From NCBI GenBank assembly GCA_019753285.1, contig JAIELD010000055.1:19600-83599 (forward strand): a stretch of 64,000 nucleotides of DNA, in the 5' to 3' direction. The position numbers and the translations under genes are program-made. Under the pieces are notes generated by a model, which did not search any database, was not told the origin of the DNA, and was given only the letters and a program-made list of their open reading frames with translations. Of this stretch, positions 10,479-18,793 are shown piece by piece; the first letter of the stretch is position 1, and the number at the start of each line of letters is the position of its first letter. Source of the stretch: Beijerinckiaceae bacterium (GTDB lineage Bacteria; Pseudomonadota; Alphaproteobacteria; Rhizobiales; Beijerinckiaceae).

Positions 10479-11342
10479 TCATTCGACCTGATCGATGAGC
10501 TCTCGCACATACCCGCTGAATTGATGCGGCTGGATCGACGCGACTCGTACGAGATCGTCGAAGCGGTTGAGAAAAAGCTGGATATGAGCCGCCGAATTCA
10601 GGACGAGATAGCTCGTGCCGAGGAACATCGCGACGCGCTGATCGCCAAATACCGTGAACGGAACCGAATAGGACGAGGCGGCGTCATAGAGATAGATGCG
10701 AAGCGAGGGATAGAACTCGTCGGCAAGATCGATCATCCGTTGGAACTGCGCCCGCCTCAGGCTTGCCGGGACACTCGACCAGAGGCCGATGCCGCGGGCG
10801 AAATGCAGAAAACTGTCGCGCGAAGTCGCAAGCTCGAGCTGTTGATGCGGCTGGCGCAGCATGGCGAGCCGACGCTGCACGGCCTCGATCGGGCTCAATC
10901 CGGCGTTCTCGAACGCTGCGCGATACTCGTGGCGCAGCACATCCTCGCTCTTGAAGAGGTCCGGCACGCCCACCGGAACGGAGCAGATCCGCAAGCCCTG
11001 CGCCGATCGCAGCCAGCCGAGAAACGTATCGTTGGCCGGCGTGTTGCCATAGGGCTCGACCTTCATCACCGCTTCGATCAGCTCGGAACCGACCTCCTCC
11101 CTTTGGCTCAAGCCAAGGAGCCAATCGACCGAGACGTTCGCGGTGCGCGCGATCATCGCCAGCGTTTCCGCGCGCGGCAGGCGCGGCATGGAGCCGGTGA
11201 GAAGTTGCGAGAGAGTCGAACGGTCGAGCTTCGCCTGCCGGGCAAAGGCCGCATAGGTCAGGCCGCTGCGCGCGAGGAGCTGATTGACGCGCTCGCGGAA
11301 GACATCGTGGGAAACGGGATGGGGCATCGCTCGATCATCCAA
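10479..11342 (-). CDS. XRE-type helix-turn-helix transcriptional regulator
   Basis: A 287-residue regulator with an N-terminal Cro/C1-type helix-turn-helix (about residues 12-70, including YAAFARQAKLDRSTLSQLLTG) and a C-terminal domain of about 200 residues that I do not recognise but that probably senses a ligand. It is not HutC, which is GntR-type. It faces the Rieske oxygenase gene across 163 bases and is convergent with hutF, so it may control the oxygenase pair, itself, or both. An ATG at 11327 is an alternative start. Confidence 0.8.
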   Translation of the reverse strand: MDDRAMPHPVSHDVFRERVNQLLARSGLTYAAFARQAKLDRSTLSQLLTGSMPRLPRAETLAMIARTANVSVDWLLGLSQREEVGSELIEAVMKVEPYGNTPANDTFLGWLRSAQGLRICSVPVGVPDLFKSEDVLRHEYRAAFENAGLSPIEAVQRRLAMLRQPHQQLELATSRDSFLHFARGIGLWSSVPASLRRAQFQRMIDLADEFYPSLRIYLYDAASSYSVPFTVFGDQRVAMFLGTSYLVLNSAAHIQLFLNRFDDLVRVASIQPHQFSGYVRELIDQVE

Positions 11343-11365
11343 GATTGTTCTCTAAAGTCAACGAT

Positions 11366-11380
11366 TGATGATAATCATCA
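11366..11380. promoter_or_regulatory. Candidate operator between XRE regulator and Rieske oxygenase
   Basis: TGATGA-TAA-TCATCA is a 6-base inverted repeat with a 3-base centre, 24-38 bases upstream of the regulator start. A wider 9-base inverted repeat (GTCAACGAT at 11357 and ATCGTTGAC at 11428) brackets the intergenic centre. The position suits autoregulation and control of the divergent oxygenase genes. No binding evidence exists. Confidence 0.4.
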
Positions 11381-11505
11381 CCAATGATCCTGTCTGCCAT
11401 CGATGCGTCGCGTGAATTCACGATGCCATCGTTGACACTCTGATGGCCGGAATCGACTGTTGAACCAGGCGATTCGAGCCGGTTTTCACGTGGAGACGAG
11501 ACAGC

Positions 11506-12726
11506 ATGTCGGCCCATTCGATGCCGGAAGATGTCCGCCGCGAATGGATGCGGACCTTGCTCTCGGCCCAGAAGCCGAGACATTCGCTGTTGCAACCGCT
11601 GTATTGCGACGAAACGTTGTTCAACCTCGAAATGGAAACGCTGATCGAGGCCCAGTGGCTGTTCGCCGGGCTCGAATGCGAGATTGCCACGCCCGGCCAG
11701 TTCCTGACCGTGACGGTCGGCCGGTCGTCGATCATCGTCTGCCGCAACCGCGCAGGCGAGTTGCGAGCCTTCTACAATTCGTGCCGGCATCGCGGCTCGC
11801 AGATCTGCGACGCGGAGAAAGGCAAGCGGGCCAGCTTCGTCTGCCCATACCATCAATGGAGCTACGATCTCGACGGCAAGCTGCTGCGGGCGCCCAACAT
11901 GCCGGACGCTTTCGATGCGTCAGGCTACGGCCTCAAGGCCGTGCATATCAGCTCGGCAGCCGGCATCGTCTTCATCTGCCTTGCCGAAACACCGCCGGAC
12001 TTCGCAGCTTTTCAGACCGCGCTCGAACCCGCAGTCCTGCCTCACAAGCTCCAATCCGCCAAGGTCGTGCATGAAATCACGCTCGAGGAACGGGCCAACT
12101 GGAAGCTCGTCTGGGAGAATGCGCGCGAATGCGATCATTGTGCGGCGGGCCACCCGGAGTTGATGCGGACGCTCCAGCTTTTCAACTTCGAAAACCCCTG
12201 GGACGACCCGTATATCAGCGCGTTCTGGCGGCGCTGCGAGGCCTCGGGCCTGCCCAGCATCACCAAGGACGGCAACGGCTTCCGCGTCGGCCGCGTGCCG
12301 TTTCAGCCGGGGCAGCTATCCATCACCATGGATGGCCAGCCGGCCGTGCGGAGACGGCTTGGAGACTGGCCTGACCAGGACATTGGCTCGCTGCGCTGGG
12401 CCAAATATCCGGGTGTCTTCAGCCACATCCACGCCGATTACGCCATTTTCGTCCAGATCATGCCGGTCGCGCCGGAGCTCACCAGTGTCACATGCAAATG
12501 GGTCGTGCATGAGGATGCCGTGGAAGGCATCGATTTCGATCTCGAACGTCTCGTCGAGGTCTGGCGCGAGACCAACGTCCAGGATCTCGTCTTCTGCGAA
12601 CGCAACCAGAAGGGCGTCAATTCGAAAGGCTATCAGCCGGGCCCCTATGCCGAGCCGTCGGAATTCGGCGTCTGGACGTTCATCGACTGGTATCGCAGCG
12701 AGATGGCCAAGGTCGTTGCAGCATGA
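11506..12726 (+). CDS. Rieske non-heme iron oxygenase, alpha subunit (GbcA/stachydrine-demethylase-like)
   Basis: A 406-residue Rieske oxygenase. The [2Fe-2S] ligands are Cys93, His95, Cys113 and His116 (CRH...CPYH). The mononuclear iron site lies in ENARECDHCAAGHPEL, with His211 and His216. Overall order and length resemble the betaine-demethylating branch (glycine betaine or proline betaine monooxygenases), which removes N-methyl groups as formaldehyde, more than ring-hydroxylating dioxygenases; this placement is from memory of the family and is not certain. No ferredoxin or reductase partner is in the window. Its stop overlaps the next start as ATGA. Confidence 0.85.
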   Translation: MSAHSMPEDVRREWMRTLLSAQKPRHSLLQPLYCDETLFNLEMETLIEAQWLFAGLECEIATPGQFLTVTVGRSSIIVCRNRAGELRAFYNSCRHRGSQICDAEKGKRASFVCPYHQWSYDLDGKLLRAPNMPDAFDASGYGLKAVHISSAAGIVFICLAETPPDFAAFQTALEPAVLPHKLQSAKVVHEITLEERANWKLVWENARECDHCAAGHPELMRTLQLFNFENPWDDPYISAFWRRCEASGLPSITKDGNGFRVGRVPFQPGQLSITMDGQPAVRRRLGDWPDQDIGSLRWAKYPGVFSHIHADYAIFVQIMPVAPELTSVTCKWVVHEDAVEGIDFDLERLVEVWRETNVQDLVFCERNQKGVNSKGYQPGPYAEPSEFGVWTFIDWYRSEMAKVVAA

Positions 12727-13721
12727 ACCAAGGCGGCATCGCGCGGCTCGCTGGCGCGGAATGGCCGACGATCGGCCTGCTCGTCGTCATTTATACCTCG
12801 TTTCTGTCTTTGACGCTCTGGCACGACGCCATTCCGCTGGTGCTCTGGTTGCCGCTCGCCGCCTGGACGGGCGCGTGGTGGAGCTCCGTGCAGCACGAGA
12901 TCGTCCATGGCCATCCGACGCGGCATCGCTGGCTGAACACCGCGCTCGCAACGCCGCCGATCTGGCTCTGGCTGCCGTTCGAGCGGTATCGGCAAAGCCA
13001 TCTCATCCACCATCGCGATGACCACCTCACCGACCCGCTCGACGATCCGGAAACGCGCTACTGGACGCGGGATGGCTGGCGCGAGCTCGGGCCTGTCGGG
13101 CGCTTTCTGGTCGATGTGCAATCGACGCTCGTCGGTCGCCTGAGCATCGGCCCTTTATGGTCGATCGCGATGTTCGCGCATGGCGAGGCGCAGCGCCTCG
13201 TCGCAAATGAAGGACGCTGCCGACGCATCTGGGCATGGCATTCGGTGTTCGTGGTGCTGCTGCTCGGCTGGGTGGTCGGCATCTGCGCCATGCCGCTCTG
13301 GCAGTACCTCATCGGCTTCGTCTATGGCGGCACGGCGCTCGCGCTCATTCGTTCCTTCGCCGAGCACAAGGCATGCGAGGATGTGGCGGAGCGGACTGCG
13401 ATCGTCGAGCGGAGCCCCCTGTTCAGCCTGCTGTTCCTCAACAACAATCTGCACGTCGTCCATCACCGCTGGCCGACCTTGCCCTGGTATCGCCTTGCTG
13501 CGCTCTACAGGGCGCATCGAGACGAACTGCTCGAAGCGAATGGCGGCCTCGTCTATCAAGGCTATCTCGACGTCTTCAGACGCTACCTGTTCCGGCGGTA
13601 CGATCATCCCGTCCATCCGGCCGAGCGCGTCGATCCCGCGCCGATCCGTCAAGCCGGTGTATCGTATCCGGCGGCAAGCGCCTCTTTGTCCCAATCGAGC
13701 GTCGTCGAGAACGCCGCCTGA
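12723..13721 (+). CDS. Membrane fatty-acid-desaturase-superfamily di-iron protein
   Basis: A 332-residue integral membrane protein with three histidine boxes of the desaturase/hydroxylase superfamily: HEIVHGHPTRH (about residue 58), SHLIHHRDDH (about 95) and NNLHVVHHRWP (about 242). Several hydrophobic stretches sit between them. Such proteins insert double bonds or hydroxyls with O2 and a di-iron centre. It is co-translated with the Rieske oxygenase (4-base overlap), so the substrate may be the same small molecule rather than a lipid. Its 3' end overlaps the convergent PhnD-like gene by 73 bases. Confidence 0.85.
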   Translation: MNQGGIARLAGAEWPTIGLLVVIYTSFLSLTLWHDAIPLVLWLPLAAWTGAWWSSVQHEIVHGHPTRHRWLNTALATPPIWLWLPFERYRQSHLIHHRDDHLTDPLDDPETRYWTRDGWRELGPVGRFLVDVQSTLVGRLSIGPLWSIAMFAHGEAQRLVANEGRCRRIWAWHSVFVVLLLGWVVGICAMPLWQYLIGFVYGGTALALIRSFAEHKACEDVAERTAIVERSPLFSLLFLNNNLHVVHHRWPTLPWYRLAALYRAHRDELLEANGGLVYQGYLDVFRRYLFRRYDHPVHPAERVDPAPIRQAGVSYPAASASLSQSSVVENAA

Positions 13722-14455
13722 TCCACCGCGGCAAACCCATTGAGCAGGAGCGCGTCGGCAAGCGGAGGAAACCAGCTCTGCCCTGACGCCGCTGCAAACG
13801 CCTGCTTCAAGCGAGCGACCTCGTCTTGAGGCATCTGAGGCGATGCGACGAAGGCCGGCATTGGCGCGACATCGGTCGAGGCCAGCACGCGGATGCCTTG
13901 CGTCAGCTCCGGCTTGTGCTTCGCGATCAGCATGTGCCAATAGGCGTCGAGCGGCCCGACATCGATGCTGCCATCGAGCACACTGTCAAGGATCCTGCGG
14001 GCCGTGACGAGGTCGCCAGCCATCGAGCCAAAAAGGTTTTGCCGGTCGGCGGACCGATACTGCAGCAGGTGGTGACGAAAGGCGTTGAAGCCTGAATGCG
14101 AGTGCCGCACCGTCCACCCCGCCCGGCATCCGAACGTGTCCTCCAGCGTCTGATAGGGCGCATCCTTCCGGACGATGAGATCCGAGCGATAGACCGCCCG
14201 CCCCTGAGCCCAGTCGGCGCGCGGGATCGGCGCGGCGATCGGCACGACATCGGCGATGCGGAGCGCGATCGGATAGCCGCACATGAACACGCAGCCAAGA
14301 TCGGGCCGGCGCCACAAATCTTCCAGCGGCTGCGGCGCGGGATAGGCGACGTAGTCGAGCGTGATCCCCGCATCCGCGGTGACGTGAGCGAGCAGCGCCT
14401 TCCACGCGTCTTCCGCCTCAGGCGTTACAGCGTACATGCGGGCGTTCATGATCAT
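13649..14455 (-). CDS. PhnD-like substrate-binding protein without visible signal peptide
   Basis: About 268 residues with the type-2 periplasmic-binding fold of the PhnD/SsuA group (phosphonate or other small anion binding): the early PLEDLWRRPDLGCVFMCGYP stretch, the middle HSHSGFNAFRHHLL and a DVGPLDAYWH hinge region. The frame stays open to 14593, but that part overlaps the previous gene and has no hydrophobic leader. The ATG at 14455 begins directly at the domain, so the protein appears cytoplasmic. It is the last gene of the minus-strand train, 38 bases after the ornithine-cyclodeaminase homologue. It could be a sensor or an enzyme-like binding protein. Confidence 0.65.
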   Translation of the reverse strand: MIMNARMYAVTPEAEDAWKALLAHVTADAGITLDYVAYPAPQPLEDLWRRPDLGCVFMCGYPIALRIADVVPIAAPIPRADWAQGRAVYRSDLIVRKDAPYQTLEDTFGCRAGWTVRHSHSGFNAFRHHLLQYRSADRQNLFGSMAGDLVTARRILDSVLDGSIDVGPLDAYWHMLIAKHKPELTQGIRVLASTDVAPMPAFVASPQMPQDEVARLKQAFAAASGQSWFPPLADALLLNGFAAVDQAAFSTTLDWDKEALAAGYDTPA

Positions 14456-14493
14456 CGCGGCCGAGCCTTCGAGCCTGATCCGAAGCGCTGCAT

Positions 14494-15513
14494 CTAGGCG
14501 AACCGCAGCCGCTGGCCGATGCCGAGCCGCTCGCCCTTTTTGAGCATGGCGTGGCCAAGCGCGATGTCGGACAATGACAGCCCGCGATGCCAAAAGAGGA
14601 TGGTCTCGTCATCCGACTGGCGTCCGGGTTTGAGGCCGGCGACGATCTCACCCATTTCGGCGTGCAGGGTCGCTTCGCTGAGCTTGCCGGCCTCGACATG
14701 CGCACGCAGGCTGCCGAACTTGCCGCCCTTGCATTGCCCCCAATCGTCGACGACGAGCTTCGACATGATATCCGTCAGCGAAAGCTCGACCGCACTCATG
14801 GTGCCATACGGCACGACGAAAGCCCCTGGCTTGATCCATTCGGTCTTCAGCATCGGGGTTGGCTCGTTGAGACGGGACGCCTCGACAATGATGTCGGCGT
14901 CCGCCACGCAGCTATGCCAGTCGTCGACGGCTTTCACCGGTTTGCCGAGATCCCGGCTCAACTTGTCGGCAAAGGCGTTCTGGCTTTCGGGACGGCGCGA
15001 GTGAACCCGGATCTCATCGAAGTCGAACAGCCTGTCGAGCAGGCGCACGTTCCAGTAGGCCGTGCCGCGCGCGCCGATATGGCCCAGAACTTTCGACGAC
15101 TTGCGCGCGAGGTACTTCGCGCCGATCGCGGTAACCGCCCCGGTCCGCATGTCCGTGATGCCCGACGCATCGAGAATTGCGATCGGCCTGCCGTCGAAGC
15201 GGTTGAACAGCGTCAGCACCGCAAGCTCCGACGGCAGGTTCTTCTTGTAGTTGTCGACGAAGTCGCCGACCACTTTCACGCCCGCCGCGTCGATCTCGCC
15301 GCCAAGCGAGCCGCGCAGCACGTTGAAATGACCGCGCGCCACGCCCGGCTCGAGATGCACGCGCGGCTCGATGACCGACTCGCCCCTGCCCTGCGCCGCC
15401 AGCGAGCCTTCGATCGCATCGAGGATTTCATCATCGGTCAATTCCAGCGCCTCGACATCGAGGCGGTTGAAGTAGGAGATGTAGACAGGCGGCATGGCGT
15501 CGGGCGCGGACAT
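14494..15513 (-). CDS. Ornithine cyclodeaminase / mu-crystallin family protein
   Basis: A 339-residue member of the OCD/mu-crystallin family: NAD(P)-linked enzymes that cyclodeaminate ornithine, reduce cyclic or linear imines, or act as alanine or N-methyl-amino-acid dehydrogenases. The Rossmann region reads LGHIGARGTAYWNVRLL (about residues 140-156), with the preceding DASGITDMRTGAVTAIGAKYLA block typical of the family. In a cluster that seems to process N-methylated amino acids, an imine or alpha-keto-acid reductase role is plausible. It is 20 bases downstream of the enolase gene. Confidence 0.85.
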   Translation of the reverse strand: MSAPDAMPPVYISYFNRLDVEALELTDDEILDAIEGSLAAQGRGESVIEPRVHLEPGVARGHFNVLRGSLGGEIDAAGVKVVGDFVDNYKKNLPSELAVLTLFNRFDGRPIAILDASGITDMRTGAVTAIGAKYLARKSSKVLGHIGARGTAYWNVRLLDRLFDFDEIRVHSRRPESQNAFADKLSRDLGKPVKAVDDWHSCVADADIIVEASRLNEPTPMLKTEWIKPGAFVVPYGTMSAVELSLTDIMSKLVVDDWGQCKGGKFGSLRAHVEAGKLSEATLHAEMGEIVAGLKPGRQSDDETILFWHRGLSLSDIALGHAMLKKGERLGIGQRLRFA

Positions 15514-15533
15514 CGGATTTCCTCGGTCTTTGG

Positions 15534-16718
15534 TCAGGCGAGTGGCAAGCGGCGGTAGATGCCCGGCCGATCGGGATCACGGAACTTGTCATAGGGACCA
15601 TCGCGCAGGAACAGCGCGTGGCAATGGGCGAGCTTGTCCCTCGAAAGCGTCATGCCTATCCCCGGCGCGTCCGGCACGGCGACGACGTTGTCCCTTGGAC
15701 GGAACGGCCCTTCCTCTATGACGTCGAAGGGCTGCATGTGGAACAGCGATTGCGAAGGCTCGCGAATATGTGAATGAGCTGCCGCCAGATGCAGGTAGAC
15801 CGCGCTCGCAATGCCTGAATCGCCGGAGTAGCACCAGAAATCGACGCCGAGCTGCTCGCAGGCGCCGATGAACTTCAACGCGCGTCCGATGCCGCCATGC
15901 ACATTGACGTCCGTGCAGAATGCATCGGGAACGCCGAGCGCGGCGGCATGGCGAAGGTTCGGCGTGTGCGCGGAAAAGGCGATCGACGTGTGCCGCCGAA
16001 GGCGAGCCATGTCCTCGAACGTAGCGACAGGGTCTTCCCAGCAGCGGATGTCGAGCGGCTCCAGCCGCCGCGCGATCCGCCGCGCCTCCGTCAGGGAATA
16101 GGCCTTGTTGGAGTCGATCCGCAAAACGGCCGAAGGGCCGAAATGCTCGCGCAACAGCTCGACGGTCCGGATGGAGGGTTCGGGATCGGCGGTCGAAAGC
16201 TTGCCCTCGAACATCGTCGTGCCGAACCGCTCGTGCTGGCCGATGCAATAGTCGAGAACGGCCTCCGGGGTCGCCTCGCCGCCAATGCCTTCTTGGCGCT
16301 CACGAAAGGCGAAGTAGTCCGTGAATGCGATCGCCTTTCGGTGCGCCCCACCGAAGAGGGCATGGAGCGGCCTGCCCCAGGCCTTGCCTCGAATGTCCCA
16401 GAGCGCCATCTCGATCGCGCCGAACGCCCGGACCGAGGCAAAATCGATATCGGTGTAGACGCCGCGCCATGATGGCAGGCAGAGCTCCTCGCAGCCGGCG
16501 ATGTCGATGGGGTCGCGGCCGATCAGCTTCGGCGCGAAACCATTCTCAATTGTCGCGACGTTGGCGGGGGACGGCCCTTCGCCGAGGCCGACGAGACCGT
16601 CAGAGGTTTCCACCTCGACGATCGTCTTCGAAAAGCCCGCCAGTGAGCCATACGACCACAGATAAGGCGCTTCGAGCGGGATGTTGACGGGCGTCGCCCT
16701 GATGGCGGTGATCTTCAT
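15534..16718 (-). CDS. Enolase-superfamily protein (mandelate racemase / glucarate dehydratase-like), altered active site
   Basis: A 394-residue protein with the enolase-superfamily capping and barrel domains. Likely metal ligands are Asp202 (RIDSNKA), Glu228 (CWEDP) and a residue near 251-254 (SAHTPN). Lys173 stands where the family has a K-x-K acid/base motif. The C-terminal GGPFRPR/PGIGMTL pattern resembles glucarate-dehydratase relatives. The barrel position that normally holds the His of the His-Asp dyad reads CYSGDSG, with no His, so a standard sugar-acid dehydratase is doubtful. The ATG at 16718 overlaps the stop of the 42-codon ORF (ATGA). Confidence 0.8.
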   Translation of the reverse strand: MKITAIRATPVNIPLEAPYLWSYGSLAGFSKTIVEVETSDGLVGLGEGPSPANVATIENGFAPKLIGRDPIDIAGCEELCLPSWRGVYTDIDFASVRAFGAIEMALWDIRGKAWGRPLHALFGGAHRKAIAFTDYFAFRERQEGIGGEATPEAVLDYCIGQHERFGTTMFEGKLSTADPEPSIRTVELLREHFGPSAVLRIDSNKAYSLTEARRIARRLEPLDIRCWEDPVATFEDMARLRRHTSIAFSAHTPNLRHAAALGVPDAFCTDVNVHGGIGRALKFIGACEQLGVDFWCYSGDSGIASAVYLHLAAAHSHIREPSQSLFHMQPFDVIEEGPFRPRDNVVAVPDAPGIGMTLSRDKLAHCHALFLRDGPYDKFRDPDRPGIYRRLPLA

Positions 16719-16843
16719 GCCGATATCCTGAGATCGAGCACGGCCAGAGCGGCATCCGAAATCTCGACCCCATCGGCCTCCGCCCCTTCGCCCCGCAGGC
16801 GGTGGGCGACGCTCGACTGCAATTCGGCCAGCGGCAGTCTCAT
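16715..16843 (-). CDS. 42-residue ORF coupled between ABC ATPase and enolase genes
   Basis: A 42-codon ORF starting MRLPLAELQSSVAH and ending LDLRISA. Its ATG overlaps the stop of the upstream ATPase gene (ATGA) and its stop overlaps the ATG of the enolase gene (ATGA), so it is continuous with its neighbours at both ends. The sequence faintly recalls the extreme N-terminus of Ldh2-family dehydrogenases, so it may be a remnant of a lost gene. It may equally be a small protein or merely a translational bridge. Predicted soluble, acidic in the middle. Confidence 0.5.
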   Translation of the reverse strand: MRLPLAELQSSVAHRLRGEGAEADGVEISDAALAVLDLRISA

Positions 16844-17823
16844 GGGACGGGCCGCGCGCGATCGAGGGAAAACGGAAAATGGCAACGCACGGAGCGCGCG
16901 TCGTCGAGAGCCGCGAGCGCGGGCATCTCGGCCGAACAGCGTGGCTGGGCCACCGGGCAGCGCGTGTGGAAGCGGCAGCCCGATGGCGGGTTGACGACGC
17001 TCGGGATCTCGCCAGTGAGGACGATGCGCTCTCTCCGGTTGCGCGGATCGACCGCCGGATTGGTCGACAGGAGAGCAGCGGCGTAAGGGTGCGCCGGGGC
17101 ATCGAACAGCGCCCGCGTCGGAGCCACCTCCACGATCTGGCCGAGATACATGACCGCCGTGCGCATGGTGACACGGCGGATGACGTTGAGGTTGTGGCTC
17201 ACCAGAAGATAGGTCAGAGCGAACTCCTGCTGGAGATCGAGCATCAGGTTGAGGAGTTCGCCCTGAACCGAGACGTCCAGCCCTGCGGTCGGTTCGTCCG
17301 CCACGATGATCTCAGGCTGCATCACCAGAGCGCGGGCGACGCCGACGCGGCGCGCCTGACCGCCCGAGATCTGGTGCGGGAACTTCTGCACGACATCGGC
17401 CGGAAGGCCGAGGCGGCGCAAAATCGCCTCCAGCCGCTCGAGCGATGGCCCGCGCGGCAGGCGATGGATGGCAATCGGCTCGGCGAGCGAGCGCCCGATC
17501 GTCATGCGCGGCGACAGCGAGGCGACCGCATCCTGAAGCAGCATCTGCGTCCGCCGGCGAAAGGCGAGCGGATCGTCGCGCAACTGCCGCCCGACATCCT
17601 CGCCGGCGATCTCGACTGTGCCGCCCGTCGGCGCGGTCAGGCCGATCACGACACGGCAAAGCGTCGTCTTGCCGGAACCGGATTCGCCGACGAGTCCGAG
17701 CACCTCGCCCTTGTCCAGCGTCAGCGTCACATCGTCGAGCGCACGCACGCCGCCCTTGAACACGACGCTGACCGCTTGCAGGCTGACAAGGGGCGAGGCG
17801 GTATCGAAGCGGGCGATCGTCAT
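16840..17823 (-). CDS. Dipeptide-type ABC transporter ATP-binding protein (DppF/OppF-like)
   Basis: A 327-residue ATPase with Walker A GESGSGKTT, signature ISGGQARRVGVARAL, Walker B IIVADEPTAGLD and a C-terminal oligopeptide/dipeptide extension with CRFHTRCPVAQPRC (four-cysteine type, possible Fe-S binding in this class). The signature has ISGGQA instead of LSGGQ. The ATG at 17823 overlaps the stop of the preceding ATPase (ATGA); a start further upstream at 17847 would overlap it more. Works with the membrane proteins at 18794-20607. Confidence 0.93.
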   Translation of the reverse strand: MTIARFDTASPLVSLQAVSVVFKGGVRALDDVTLTLDKGEVLGLVGESGSGKTTLCRVVIGLTAPTGGTVEIAGEDVGRQLRDDPLAFRRRTQMLLQDAVASLSPRMTIGRSLAEPIAIHRLPRGPSLERLEAILRRLGLPADVVQKFPHQISGGQARRVGVARALVMQPEIIVADEPTAGLDVSVQGELLNLMLDLQQEFALTYLLVSHNLNVIRRVTMRTAVMYLGQIVEVAPTRALFDAPAHPYAAALLSTNPAVDPRNRRERIVLTGEIPSVVNPPSGCRFHTRCPVAQPRCSAEMPALAALDDARSVRCHFPFSLDRARPVP

Positions 17824-18791
17824 GCGATCTCCTCGAACCGGATGCATGCGGCCCGGCCGCTGTCGGAGGGCCGGAGCGCGGGCACCGTGACGCGGCAGGC
17901 CTCGACGACATGGGGACAGCGCGGGGCGAAGATGCAGCCCGTCATCGGCGCGACAGGATCCTGCACCTCGCCTGGAATGGAGACGAGCCGGCCCTCCGCA
18001 TCATCCTCGATCTCGCAGGCCAGCAGGGCGCGTGTGTAGGGATGGCGCGGTCGCACGAGCACATCGGCGACGAGGCCGCTCTCGACGACCGTGCCGCCAT
18101 ACATCACGCAAAGATCGTCGCAGAGCTCCGCGACGAGACCGAGATGGTGCGAAATGAAAACGATGGAGCCCGACAACTCTTGACGCAGCGATTTCAGCAA
18201 GTCGACGATCTGCGCTTCGACCGTCGCATCGAGCGCCGTGGTCGGCTCATCGGCGATCAGGAGATCCGGGCGCACGAGCAGCGCCATTGCGATCATCACC
18301 CGTTGCCGCATGCCGCCGGAAAGCTGATGCGGATAGGCCTCCAGCCTCAATCGCGCATCCGCAATGCCGACGCTGGTCAATGCCGCCTCGGCCTGCCGCA
18401 GCGCTTCCTTGCGCGGCAGGCCCGGCTCACGGCGGCGGATGACATCGACGAGGTGCGTCGCGACGGTGAAAACCGGATTGAGCGCCGTCATGGGGTCCTG
18501 GAAAATCTTGGCGATCCTCCTGCCGCGATAGGACTGCACCTCGCTCGGACGCAGCTTCAGCAGATCGACGCCGTCGAAGACGATTTCGCCGCTGACGCCG
18601 GAGACGTTGGCGGGAAGGAAGCTCAGCATCGTCTGCGCGAGGCTCGATTTGCCGGAGCCGGACTCGCCGACGATGCCAAGAATGCGGCCACGGCCGATCT
18701 CGAGGCTGATGCCGCGCAGAATATGCGCGACGCCGCGATTGGTCGATGCTTCGAGCTTGAGATCGCGGATCGAGACGAGCGGATGCACCAT
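17820..18791 (-). CDS. Dipeptide-type ABC transporter ATP-binding protein (DppD/OppD-like)
   Basis: A 323-residue ATPase with GESGSGKSS (Walker A), [15 protein letters not shown] (signature) and [12 protein letters not shown] (Walker B), plus the C-terminal [15 protein letters not shown] cluster of OppD/DppD proteins. The ATG at 18791 follows the permease stop by 2 bases; a TTG at 18797 would give an overlap. It pairs with the other ATPase to power import of a small peptide-like or amine compound. Confidence 0.93.
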   Translation of the reverse strand: MVHPLVSIRDLKLEASTNRGVAHILRGISLEIGRGRILGIVGESGSGKSSLAQTMLSFLPANVSGVSGEIVFDGVDLLKLRPSEVQSYRGRRIAKIFQDPMTALNPVFTVATHLVDVIRRREPGLPRKEALRQAEAALTSVGIADARLRLEAYPHQLSGGMRQRVMIAMALLVRPDLLIADEPTTALDATVEAQIVDLLKSLRQELSGSIVFISHHLGLVAELCDDLCVMYGGTVVESGLVADVLVRPRHPYTRALLACEIEDDAEGRLVSIPGEVQDPVAPMTGCIFAPRCPHVVEACRVTVPALRPSDSGRAACIRFEEIA

Positions 18792-18793
18792 GC

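Noticed and set aside
15534..17174. Longer 546-residue form of the enolase-family protein
   Set aside because: The extra N-terminus lies inside the ATPase gene and has no homology; ATG 16718 begins at the family start.
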